64,000 bases of DNA from Sacculina carcini (Eukaryota; Arthropoda; Thecostraca; Sacculinidae), in NCBI GenBank assembly GCA_916048095.2, contig OU696572.1, positions 12,189,664-12,253,663 of the forward strand, given 5' to 3'. The notes under the pieces are model-generated. The model did not search any database. It saw nothing but the letters and a program-made list of their open reading frames with translations, and was not told the DNA's origin. Every line of letters begins with the position of its first letter. The stretch's first letter is position 1. A program made the translations under genes and the position numbers. Below, one piece after another: positions 1 through 10,942 of the stretch.

Positions 1-765
1 AACAACAACAACAACAACAACAAAACAGTACATCCGACCCGTCATAGAATATGCTAGCCCCGCATGGGCTAGCAATCTCGCAACACGCCACACAAACACA
101 CTTCAAACACTTCAAAACACCGCACTCAGAACAATAACAGGATGCACAGCTACCACACCAGCAGACCACCTTCATCACGAAACCAAAATACTCAAACTGA
201 CACACCACCTAGACATGAGAGGCACACAAACACTCGCAGCAGCAGTCACCAACACAGCACATCCACTACATCACCTCACAACACAAGACAACACAGACAG
301 AAACATAAAAACAACACCAAGCACACTTTACCACAGACAAATTTTCACATCACTTCCACCAGCTCCCCCACGCACATCAATCAAGAAACACATACACACA
401 GAGATCGCACGGAAAGCCATACACTCACTACAACACAATACACTCCTACAAAGACACCCACCTGACATACACAAATCAGAAAACACACTCACAAGGGAAT
501 ACAAGGTGCATCTGGCCAGGTTGAGATGCGGTCATCATCCTGCCCTTCTGTCATATCAGAAAAGGTTGAATGACTCAATCGATGACACCTGTCCAGATTG
601 CAATTCAGCACCACACACCATCACACACATCATGCAACACTGCACAGCACACACACAACTCAGACGCCAACACAAAATTTCATCTATCAGTGACCTGTGG
701 AACAACCCGGTCGGTGCCGTGTCTTTCCTCAGGAGCTCGAGGTTGCTCGGCCAGACAACCTGAGG

Positions 766-810
<45 letters not shown>
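1..810 (+). mobile_element. Non-LTR retrotransposon 3' end (reverse-transcriptase ORF C-terminus) with (AAC)n tail
   Basis: A frame open from the left edge to a TGA at about 761-763 encodes the C-terminal part of a non-LTR retrotransposon polyprotein. It starts with a RPVIEYASPAW-like motif, continues with LQNTALRTITG and LHHETKILKL blocks, and ends with a cysteine/histidine motif (CPDCNSAPHTITHIMQHC). These blocks are typical of the region after the reverse transcriptase in Jockey/I-type elements. The stop is followed almost at once by an (AAC)n run at about 766-810. A second (AAC)n run lies at 1-25, just before the preserved coding part. The 5' part is missing, and I cannot tell whether it is truncated or lies outside the window. 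Superfamily placement is from remembered motifs. Confidence 0.85.
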
Positions 811-811
<1 letters not shown>

Positions 812-949
812 TCAACACTGCCCTCCGACAACATCCACTGAATATAGACAAGTAAAAAACAACACCGAAACGCAACGGCCATCTGCCCGCATCAGAATCG
901 AACGATAGAGAATGAGAAAGCGAAGGATAGAAGACAGTGAACACGTGTA
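811..949. other. Spacer between retroelement and helicase gene
   Basis: No coding feature recognised. It probably belongs to an intron of the leftward helicase gene, because the next helicase exon is not found before the window edge. Confidence 0.4.
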
Positions 950-1138
950 CAATACCCACGTTCCCATTGACTGATAATAGAGAGAGATAGAGATGAAGAG
1001 AGAGTAGGAGATAATTGTTACCTGTACGACACTCTGAAGTCGTGGCCCCACTGACTGATAATAGAGAGAGATAAAGATGAAGAGAGAGTAGGAGATAATT
1101 GTTACCTGTACGATACTCTGAAATCGTGACCCCACTGA
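950..1138 (-). repeat. 84-bp tandem duplication of a helicase exon end plus its splice donor
   Basis: On the minus strand the last 33 nt of the helicase exon (1138-1106) and the first 51 nt of the following intron (1105-1055) are repeated at 1054-1022 and 1021-971. A decayed third exon-like piece lies near 970-950. The copied exon piece is preceded by a pyrimidine-rich tract ending in ATTATCAG and followed by the same GTAACA donor, so it has the form of a complete 33-nt mini-exon flanked by 51-nt mini-introns. Differences between the two good copies in the coding part are confined to third codon positions. Confidence 0.85.
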
Positions 1139-2502
1139 CTGACACAGTGCGCCTCATCCACAGCCACCAGCCGCGCATTAAGCTCCTTCAGCAGCGACAC
1201 ATTGGCTGTCTCACACACACACAAGTAGTGTGTATAGGAGACATGATAGTTGAGGTGAATATTCCTGCCAACTTATCTTCAATCACGTGACATAGTAGCA
1301 TGTGGTCTCATAAACCAGCGAGCTTATCGCTGCCAAATTCAATGTAGACAAAAACAAATAACAAATGGAGCACAAGGTATAGAAAAAACGCTAAAATAAA
1401 AACACAATACATGCACACAAATTAATAGCAAGAACTGATACAAAACGTAAAAATTAAATCAATGAGAAATAATCATAAAGTAAGGACACAGAGTGAGCCA
1501 AGAGGAAAATAAGTTTATTAAACCGTTAATGAGACTAATAATTGCACCCAACTGCCACATCATACCGACAGCGAATTCTGGCGTGATGTAGACAATTTTG
1601 TATTGTCGTCGACGAACATCGGACAACACACGTGCCTGATCAGACTGAGCACTTCCCAGCAAACAAGCCTCGATATTGGCAACCTGCCAGAACCGTACAT
1701 CTTGATAATCTCACTTTCAGCAATTCAAAATAATTTAGTGACAAGTGTAGCAAGAAAAGTAAGTTCAAGTAATGAAATTTATATCTATGTAATATTGAGT
1801 TACAATCACCCACCGTGAGGGCGAGAACTTGATCTTCCATCAACGATATCAGTGGCGAAATAACCACAACCGGTCCTCTGTGATTGGCCGAAATATCGTC
1901 AGCTGCAACGTGATTGGCTGAAATATCGTCCGCTGCAACGTGATTGGCCGAAATATCTTCGGCTGCAACGTGATTGGCTGAAATATCGTCAGCAGCAACG
2001 TGATTGGCTGAAATATCGTCGGCTGAATTTTGATTGGTCACAGTGTGACTAGATGAAGCGTCATTGGCTAGTTCTTTGTTAGCTGGGATTTGATTGGATG
2101 ACGCCTGCTGGCTCGTCTCAAAAACGGCCGGGAATTGGAAGCAGAGCGACTTGCCTGAGCCAGTAGCCATGACGGCCAATTGATCCACGTGCGGCGCCTG
2201 TACCATCATATAACACCATCATATCACACCATATCTCATCACTCACACAAACATCAATACATCACTCGACAAAAATAACAATTGTAACAACAAAATTAAT
2301 CCAAAAAATAAACGATTTAAGAATTGTTATTTAAACTTGTATTTATTTAAATCCTGATAACACAGATGATGCTCACATAACACGCCGTCCAGATCAGCTG
2401 CCATTGACACGGGCGGAACTGTGAATGTCCAAAATGACGACGCAAACACTCCAAATGTTCGCCGCCAGCCGCCGGAATATCGACATCGTCGTTGACGACC
2501 AT
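1106..2502 (-). CDS. WRN-type RecQ DNA helicase, partial (helicase motifs 0 to II)
   Basis: Four exons read leftward with matching phases: 2508-2377, 2197-1814, 1683-1566 and 1205-1106. They encode in order the pre-motif block [11 protein letters not shown], Walker A MATGSGKS, motif Ia [28 protein letters not shown], and motif II with DEAH followed by [22 protein letters not shown] plus LGSAQ favours the WRN branch of RecQ 3'-5' helicases, which act in replication-fork repair and telomere maintenance. I place a tentative start at the ATG at 2502, near the beginning of the first exon; an upstream exon is possible, but no exonuclease domain was recognised between this gene and the next stop at 4624. 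Motifs III-VI, RQC and HRDC must lie left of the window. Oddities: an insert of about 80 residues between motifs I and Ia (1881-2030 entry) and a duplicated exon end. The donor of the first exon (TTAT/GTGAGC) is less certain. Confidence 0.85.
1881..2030 (-). repeat. In-frame 30-bp coding minisatellite inside the helicase
   Basis: Five tandem 30-bp units encode a ten-residue repeat ([10 protein letters not shown]) within the helicase exon 2197-1814. They are followed by degenerate relatives out to about 2110. The repeat lies between Walker A and motif Ia, where WRN relatives have only about eight residues. The frame stays open and rejoins the conserved VVISPL block. Confidence 0.9.
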
Positions 2503-2731
2503 TTTCAACTGCGCTAATCAACACCAAGACCAGTGCAATAATTAGCAAAAAGCAGCAACCACACTGCTCATAACCCGTTTCTCCAAATATAACTTTTAAT
2601 AATATTGCTGTAATTAGTATTATTAAGAGGTGCCGTTGTGATGTTTAGCACGGGAGTTGTTCATTTATATGTCGAGAAATTTAAACTGTTTTGGCGTTAT
2701 CGATTTAACAAGCAGGAGGAATTGGGTGGAA

Positions 2732-2869
2732 TGTGGGAGATTGAGTGAAGTGTTATTGTTCGTTAATTTTTGTATTAAATACATCTTTTTATATTAACAC
2801 TGCAAGTTTTTACAAGATGTATTTAATACAAAAATTAACGAACAATAACTCTTCACTCTATCTCCCACA
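2732..2869. repeat. 56-bp inverted repeat with 26-nt loop
   Basis: The arms 2732-2787 and 2814-2869 are reverse complements with about two mismatches in 56 positions, separated by 26 nt. The structure lies roughly 230 bp upstream of the tentative helicase start codon. It could be a foldback MITE or a transcribed hairpin; no flanking target-site duplication was confirmed. Confidence 0.9.
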
Positions 2870-4153
2870 AATAACATACGCACCACAATTATGCAATCAC
2901 GCATTCTGGGAGTGCTCGTTTGAAACTACATGCTAGACTAGTATAGACTTTATGCAGCCATATCACTTGAAGGTTAAACTTAAAATCAGAGCTGTTGTTA
3001 TTGCCATTTTAGCGTGCGCCAGCCTGTTCTGCCTTTCTAATGAATATTTGAAACAACCAACCGTGAATGAATATACACAGCAGTCATTAAAGACCAAATT
3101 AAAAATATACATCTGCACGTGCATGTACACATACGACTGATAATGTGGAGATATTGTGTACGATCTGCTGTCAGCCAAAAATGATGCCCATACCAAAATC
3201 TAAAAAGAGAAATATAATTCGTGCTCGTTCGATTAACAAACACTCGTTGGCCGGCACGTGATCCCCTCGTGTTAACCAGTTAATGGACAAACAGCATAAT
3301 ATGACTTAAATCAACCATACCGTGACCAAAAAATACAAGCAACTACATATAAAATTCAGGTGCATACACATACAACTACGACAGGAAAATAAACAAGCAT
3401 TCACTACCGTCGTCGAATCACAAATGTCGCGGGGAAATAATTTCTTGTAGTGATGCCAAATGAATAAGTCAAAATCACCAAGAAATGCTCAGTTACCTCG
3501 CGGCAACGCGAAAATATTCAGACACGTTGAATATTGTTACCATTTTCAACTTGCTAGCATAATTTATAGCAATTCATCTCAAACCTAGACTAATTATCAT
3601 CAAAAAGCATAGCCAAATGACAATTTATTATATTCTTCCGAAAATACGATATTCTTGTTTACAAAATATATCCAACACATGAAATTACTGTAAATAACAC
3701 TGAACAACTTAACAAAAATTAGAATGAAATATAAACGAGTTTATAACTCGAACAATACAAAAACTAACTAATAACGCGAAAACTTTCTGGAATAAACAAC
3801 GCAAAACAAGCAGTACCCTGGCAAACTCGCGAGTCGACATGACTCAGCACAAACACAGCCATACGACCAGTGCACTCTTGAACAGACCATAGGAATTGCA
3901 ACAATGCAACAAAGCACTTGCAAACACCACTATATCTGGAAACAAGACCCTGATGCTGACAAGAAACTGACAAACGCAACTTCACAAACAACATTATAAT
4001 GTGTAATTCTTAGTGGTTCTTACAGCGAACCACTACACACAAACAAACTAACTCTCCCTAGATACATACACACATACACGCATGGATAGTACAAGTAAGT
4101 ATACACGTACAAGTAGTAGTACACGTACAAGTACAAGTACAAGTAGTACAAGT
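2870..4153. other. AT-rich stretch without recognised genes
   Basis: Only short ORFs without recognisable motifs are seen on either strand. It may hold the promoter or 5' untranslated exons of the leftward helicase gene and the 3' flank of the CCCH/RING gene. Confidence 0.5.
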
Positions 4154-4328
<175 letters not shown>

Positions 4329-4623
4329 TAAGTAGTATAAGTACAAGTAGTATACACGCAAGTAAAACAAACACGCACACGCAATTTGTAAATATCTGAA
4401 CAACCCTCGTAATGAAACCCGTAAAATAATACACAAAGTATGAACAGTTAACACTTGTTAATAGCAGAAATTTCACGACAGCACCAGTTCGAGCAGAAAT
4501 CAAGCACGTGTATGAATACCAAACAAAAATGAGAAAACACAAGAAAAAACCAGCTTGGACTAACACAGAAGATATGCATAAACAGAGCCAGAAGAACAAG
4601 AGTGGAGTGTGTGAGTGAGTGAG

Positions 4624-5605
4624 TTATTGCGCAGTGAGGGCGGCAATGGCATTATCGATGGTGTGAGAGCGTGCAGCGGTCTTAATCACGCAGCGACACA
4701 GTGGACAGAGGGCCGGGGTCGAGTGACTGGCAGCTCTCACTCTCTTCAAACACGCCGAACACATGGAGTGGCCACAGCCCAGTGTTACAGCGTGACACAA
4801 CAATTCCAGACACACACAACACATCAACTCGTCCAGTACATTGCCACCACTAACATCGCCACCAGCCGCGCCACCAGCCGCGCCACCAACCGCGCCACGA
4901 ACGTCGCACGAGACAGGCTTGACGGCGTATCCAGAACTGGCAGCACTGATGCCTCGAGGCGCAATAATCTGAATAAATAATATATTGTATCTGTTCATAA
5001 AACTATTCTACAGTTCTATGCTATTCATATATTATATTACAATTATCTACTATTCTGCCAATTGTTCTCAAATTGCACACAAACGCAAACACACACACAC
5101 ACTGGCTATCAACATATTGAAGTAAAAGAATTGCTGATAAAATGCCGGCCTTCTGATAAACACGTGCATTTCACCGTCAAACACTCTCAGCCAGTCCTCG
5201 GGCATGTGCAAAAAACAATCGACACAATTTAGTGTTAATTTAGTGTTAACACAATTTAGATAATAAAATAAGTAACAAATTGATAAAAATTGGATAAGAC
5301 ACAAAAATTAACACAATTTGTAAAGTGTGAGTGATAATCTTAATGTGATATGGAGAAGCAAAATAACACGCGTCTTCTCAATACACTGTATGATGTCGAT
5401 CATGATCTGGCAACACTGACCGATCGCACGGCGCGACATCCGCGCCGCAGTTTGGCGCGCAGAATGGTGTCAATGTTGGCGCGCGTGAGACCGGTGGCGC
5501 GGTGCAGTGATAGTACACGGTGATTGTGTTCATTGGACAACGAGTGCGACATGCGACAAGTTCCACTGGAGTACCGGCACCCGCCCTCCAATGATAAACT
5601 TATTG

Positions 5606-5681
<76 letters not shown>

Positions 5682-6451
5682 ACGTTTGTTTCCTATTGAT
5701 TGAAATACATAAATATTGTCTGTATTTCCTTGGCAATTTTCACACGAAAACTGGAAGATGCAGCGGTGATAAGTCACGTTAATTGACAATAATTGTTTGA
5801 AATCACTCACTATCTGCCGGTCTTGCCTGTGATAAAACACACGCACACACACACAGACACGTTCTCACATGCAGTAGTGAAGTCTCGTGCAGTTGGAGAC
5901 ATGACAGCCGCCACGTGACACATAGCGGAAGCACAGTTCAAGCCAGCTGATCATGGTGTCGTCACTGGTGGTGGCAGCAAGACGCGCCGCCACGTGCGAC
6001 CACAAACGCTGCAACAACACCTCGTCAATGTTGCAAGAGAGCTGCGACAATACCCGACCACATACTCGCTGCAACACACACACACAAGCACACACACACA
6101 GAGATAACGAGATATACACAAGCACACACACAAAGAGAATGAGATATACACAAGCACACACACACAAAGAGAATGAGATATACACAAGCACACACACAGA
6201 CATACACAGAATATACCCACATACAGAATACACACAAACACACCCAGAATACACAAAAACACACCCACACACACAGAGAAGCACACACACACCCAGAATA
6301 AACACAAACACACCCAGAATACACACAAACCCAGAATACACACACACACCCAGAAAACACACACACACACCCAGAATACACACACACACCCAGAAAACAC
6401 ACACACACACCCAGAATACACACACACACATAATACACATACACACACATA

Positions 6452-6486
<35 letters not shown>

Positions 6487-6849
6487 TAATACACACACAG
6501 AGAATACACACACACACACATAATACACACAAACACACACAGAATACACACAAACACACCCAGAATACACAAAAACACACCCAGAACACACCCACACACA
6601 GAGAAGCACACACACACACAGAATACACACAAACACACGCAAAATACACACAAACACACCCAGAAAACACACACTCTTAGAATACACACACACCCAGAAT
6701 ACACACAAACCCAGAATACACACACACACCCAGAAAACACACACTCTTAGAATACACACACACCCAGAATACACACACACACCCAGAATACACACACCCA
6801 GAATACACATACACACACATAATACACATACACACACCCAGAATACACA

Positions 6850-6886
<37 letters not shown>

Positions 6887-7221
6887 CAGCACACACCAGG
6901 TTGTGTTGTTTGTATTGAAGCAGAGAGTGTCCTTTTTGACACGAGCAGCCGCGTGGACCGCCACAACACACGCCCAACATGTGACGACGACACGCATGCA
7001 GTCTGCCACACCGACATCCACCATCACTGCCTCCTACACCACATCCTCCATTGCTCTGGTGACGCCCACACACCTCGAGCAGCTGTGCAGCTGTGCGTAA
7101 CTGTTGGTCAGACACGGCAGTTGCTGCTGAGGAGGAGGGGGCGCCGCGCGCTCGTGACTTGCCACGTCTGGCCCGCGAGTTATTTCTGGACTGTTGTGGT
7201 TGTTGTTGTTGTTGTTGTGGT

Positions 7222-7255
<34 letters not shown>

Positions 7256-7261
7256 GTTGTC

Positions 7262-7321
<60 letters not shown>

Positions 7322-7326
7322 GTCGT

Positions 7327-7371
<45 letters not shown>

Positions 7372-7382
7372 GGTTGTTGTCG

Positions 7383-7431
<49 letters not shown>

Positions 7432-7517
7432 GGTGGAGACTGAGGTGATTGTCGTGGAGGAGCCGATGGTGCCACCTCAATGACTGACTGTATTTTACGA
7501 GCTCTGGCTCTGTGTGA
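4624..7517 (-). CDS. Poly-Gln, triple CCCH zinc-finger and RING-finger protein (5' end not found)
   Basis: Exons on the minus strand: 7517-6897 (207 codons), 6068-5869, 5598-5421 and 4968-4624, ending at TAA. The first has an SR/Gln-rich segment with a long glutamine tract, then a CCCH-like finger ending CSCQKGH. Exon two ends with C-x8-C-x4-C-x3-H. The 6068-5869 to 5598-5421 join (phase 2) creates a third finger, C-x7-C-x6-C-x3-H, followed by SLSNEHNHRVLSLH. The fingers and the HN-L spacer resemble the N-terminal array of PARP12/ZC3HAV1 (RNA-binding antiviral-type proteins). The last exon has a C3HC4 RING (CCVCLELL, CGHSMCSAC, CPLC), suggesting an E3 ubiquitin ligase. A further exon around 5200-5100 (EDWLRVFDGEMHVF) is possible but its borders are unresolved. 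That the RING exon belongs to the same transcript is inferred from strand, order and compatible phase. Confidence 0.65.
5609..5677. repeat. (CA)n microsatellite next to a splice acceptor
   Basis: A perfect CA run; on the transcribed minus strand it is a (TG)n tract ending about 10 nt upstream of the AG acceptor of exon 5598-5421. Confidence 0.95.
6069..6894. repeat. CA-rich degenerate minisatellite (AC-rich units with CCCAGAATA)
   Basis: About 0.8 kb of CA-rich units broken by CCCAGAATAC-type interruptions. It fills the intron between the 7517-6897 and 6068-5869 exons of the CCCH/RING gene. On the minus strand it is TG-rich from just after the donor to the acceptor. Long Cys/Val frames across it are artefacts. 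Confidence 0.9.
7194..7434 (-). repeat. Interrupted CAA/CAG-type trinucleotide repeat coding poly-Gln
   Basis: On the minus strand this reads as CAA codons interrupted by CGA and CCA. It gives a glutamine tract with occasional Arg and Pro, in frame in the first recognised exon of the CCCH/RING gene. Confidence 0.9.
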
Positions 7518-7528
7518 CTGTACAAAAC

Positions 7529-7580
<52 letters not shown>

Positions 7581-7586
7581 TACACA

Positions 7587-7977
7587 CAAGTTTGAGAGGT
7601 TTAGAATACGCAGATAGGTTGAACAAACTAGCACTGACCACGCTCGAAAAGAGAAGACAGAGAGGGGACTTAATACACATTTTCAAATACATGAGAGGAT
7701 TTCAAAAACGGATCGGAAAGGCTGGATTGTTTGGAATGAGAGATATCAAAGGGGACATGGTATGAAATTGAAAAAAACAAGATGCCGACAGAAAATCAAA
7801 CAGGACAGTTTTCCTTATAGGAGCGTAGAAAAGTGGAATAGTTTAGACAGTGAAACAGTAAAAGCGAGAACAATTCAATTGTTCAAGGAGAAACTAGATA
7901 AATCATGATTTGGAGACGGGACAGCTCGAGCGCAAGCTCATATCCCGTAATGCACAAATAGGTGAGCACAAATAGGT

Positions 7978-7985
<8 letters not shown>
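7587..7985 (+). mobile_element. CR1-like non-LTR retrotransposon 3' end with duplicated AAATAGGTGAG tail
   Basis: Frames encode a typical CR1-type C-terminus: DRLNKLALTTLEKRRQRGDL, then IFKYMRGF. After a frame break it continues with EKWNSLDSETVKARTIQLFK. After the ORF comes GGAGACGGGACAG, then two copies of a CAAATAGGTGAG tail and a (CA)n run at 7983-8001. The copy is 5'-truncated and frameshifted. A related tail occurs at 11868-12058. Confidence 0.8.
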
Positions 7986-8016
<31 letters not shown>

Positions 8017-8139
8017 GAGACGGACAAAAGCAGAACAAATATGAGATCCAATGAATAATATGTATCAACTAGGCTTGATCAACCCATCTAGCCTCAATAA
8101 TCGCTTGAATCAACTATCCTTGTGACATTTTGCTACGTG

Positions 8140-9394
8140 TATGTATTTGAGTCTAGATTAATGTATTTGAGTCTAGATTAATGTATTTGAGTGTAGATTA
8201 ATGTATTTGAGTGTAGATTGATGTATTTTAGTGTGGATTAATGTATTTGTGTGTAGATTAATGTATTTGAGTGTGGATTAATGTATTTGAGTGTAGATTA
8301 ATGTATTTGAGTGTAGATTAATGTATTTTAGTGAAGATTAATGTATTTGAGTGTGGATTAATGTATTTGAGTGTGGATTAATGTATTTGAGTGTAGATTA
8401 ATGTATTTTAGTGTAGATTAATGTATTTAGTGTAGATTAATGTATTTAGTGTGAATTAATGTATTTGAGTGTAGATTAATGTATTTTAGTGTGGATTAAT
8501 GTATTTGTGTGTGGATTAATGTATTTTAGTGTGGATTAATGTATTTGAGTGTAGATTAATGTATTTTAGTGTGGATTAATGTATTTGAGTGTAGATTAAT
8601 GTATTTGAGTGTAGATTAATGTATTTTAGTGTGGATTAATGTATTTTAGTGTGGATTAATGTATTTTAGTGTAGATTAATGTATTTTAGTGTAGATTAAT
8701 GTATTTTAGTGTAGATAAATGTATTTTAGTGTGGATTAATGTATTTGAGTGTAGATTAATGTAGTTGAGTGTAGATTAATGTATTTGAGTGTGGATTAAT
8801 GTATTTGAGTGTATATTATTGTATTTGAGTGTAGATTAATGTATTTTAGTGTAGATTAATGTATTTGAGTGTAGATTAATGTATTTGAGTGTGGATTAAT
8901 GTATTTGAGTGTAGATTAATGTATTTGAGTGTAGATTAATGTATTTGAGTGTAGATTAATGTATTTGAGTGTAGATTAATGTATTTGAGTGTAGATTAAT
9001 GTATTTGAGTGTGGATTAATGTATTTTAGTGTGGATTAATGTATTTTAGTGTGGATTAATGTATTTGAGTGTGGATGTATGTATTTTAGTGTAGATTAAT
9101 GTATTTGTGTGTGGATGAATGTATTTTAGTGTAGATTAATGTATTTGAGTGTAGATTAATGTATTTGAGTGTGGATTAATGTATTTTAGTGTAGATTAAT
9201 GTATTTCAGTGTAGATTAATGTATTTTAGTGTAGATTAATGTATTTTAGTGTAGATTAATGTATTTGAGTGTGGATTAATGTATTTTAGTGTGGATTAAT
9301 GTATTTGAGTGTAGATTAATGTATTTGAGTGTAGATTAATGTATTTTAGTGTAGATTAATGTATTTTAGTGTGAATTAATGTATTTGAGTGTGG
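8140..9394. repeat. 20-bp minisatellite, about 62 units
   Basis: Tandem units of the type GATTAATGTATTTGAGTGTA with point variants (TTTTAG, TGTGTG, one-base deletions near 8426-8450). No coding frame and no clear relation to a splice site. It lies between the CCCH/RING gene and the Ig-domain gene. Confidence 0.95.
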
Positions 9395-9850
9395 TTTTTT
9401 TTTTGGAAACGGTCCAAAATATTTGGTTAATACATATACATATATGAATATCATTATGACCACAATAAGTACAAACACACACAGACATACACACACATAT
9501 ACAAACGCACTGACCTCAGCTCGCGAGTTCAACGCCCCCATGTCGTTGATATCAAGCCAACGATGTTTCTGAGACTAATTCCAACAGGACTTGTTCACAA
9601 AATTACTGCACTCTGAAAACAACATTCAAATGGTGAAATATGCATGCGTCTCAACGAGAACATTATAACACTGAACATATATGTAACATTATATGTACAC
9701 TGAAAAATATATGTACATTACATTATATTATGTAACACTGATCATTATATGTTCACTGAAAATATCCAATGTTGAACATGTGTAATTTATTATATAGAAA
9801 AACGCTTGCTATTTGTAATTCAGCCACCGAACGACTGCAACAGGAGTCAG
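9395..9850. other. No recognised feature
   Basis: AT-rich sequence with a poly-T run at the end of the array and short CA repeats near 9475-9500. Nothing else recognised. Confidence 0.4.
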
Positions 9851-9883
9851 ACCAGGTGGATTATCGCTCCTTAGAACGCTTGC

Positions 9884-10085
9884 ATGTTTTATAGTTCGGG
9901 TAGAGGGATAGGACAGGAGACAGCTGCATTAATCCAAGGAGGATGCCAACCCTGTTGGATTATCGCTCCCCCCTTGGTGTGGCAGTACAGGGAGGGGAGA
10001 AGCAGAGGGTCCGCTTTTAGTCGCCTCTTACACGACACGCAGCGGGTACGGCGGCAGTATTCTTATCCCCTGACCGCAGGGTTGT
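9884..10085 (+). repeat. Probable dispersed repeat with a TAGTCGCCTCTTACACGACA-type block
   Basis: Contains two similar GATTATCGCTCC blocks and a GTCGCCTCTTAC/CGACACGCAG core resembling a short repeat I remember from many invertebrate genomes. Only one copy is present here, so the repeat status rests on memory. Confidence 0.35.
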
Positions 10086-10289
10086 AAACGCTTGCTGAAA
10101 ACAGCATCTATATACGAAGTAGTGGACATCGAAAAAGGAATATGCGATAACTGCGTTGAAATATCTCGTGAAATAGAACACCATGCACTTTTATCGGGCA
10201 TAGAAAAATACATAGAAATATTGAGAAGAAAAAACTACCAAAAATAGTATGTACAACCAATACCTCTGTATATATATTTGTATGAATAA

Positions 10290-10502
10290 ATGTGTGTGTG
10301 TGTGTGTGTGTCTGTGTGTATGTGTGTGTACGTGTGTATGTGTCAAAATGTGTGACAATAGCGCGGATTTATTAGGAAGTTGCTCATCACCACCTTCCTG
10401 TTGAAACGATGCGTCACAGACACATACACAGAGAGAGAGAGAGAGAGAGACACACACACACACACACAGAGAGAGAGACACACACACACACACACACACA
10501 AT
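10290..10502. repeat. (GT)n, (GA)n and (CA)n microsatellite cluster
   Basis: Successive GT, GA and CA runs around 10290-10310, 10430-10450 and 10450-10502. No coding content. Confidence 0.85.
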
Positions 10503-10942
10503 TACACACGCACATGCATACACAGTTGATTTACAAACGGACTAATCAAAAACTCAGCTATTTTAGAGAAAAAATAACTCAAATATGTTAATACATGGAT
10601 ATCAGGCCATATAAGGAATATATCATTTCTCTCATTTGCGTGTGTGTGTATGTATGTGTGTGTGTATGTGTGTTGATCAATTAGTCCTAGTGTACGACGA
10701 CAAACTACGCAGAAGAGACAGACAGGGGTTGAGAGTGTGAAGAGTAGAGAGGGAGAGAGAGGGGCGGGAAACAGAACACTGGCAGTAGAACACAGCAGAC
10801 AGTCTGGCAGTACTGATTTCCACATTGACACATGCCATTGACATCTCGGCAACCTTTCATCCACGGAGGAGCTTGTTAATCGGCGTATTTGTGAGTGTGA
10901 ATCACAATCTATCTGACATACAGATACAAGTGAGAACGTGTC

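Noticed and set aside
6025..7017. 330-codon Cys/Val-rich frame on the minus strand
   Set aside because: Runs through the CA-rich intronic minisatellite. The real coding parts are the short exons on either side, in other frames or segments.
8140..9394. CRISPR-like array
   Set aside because: Units are directly adjacent with no unique spacers. All other arrays in the window are likewise head-to-tail minisatellites in a eukaryotic context.
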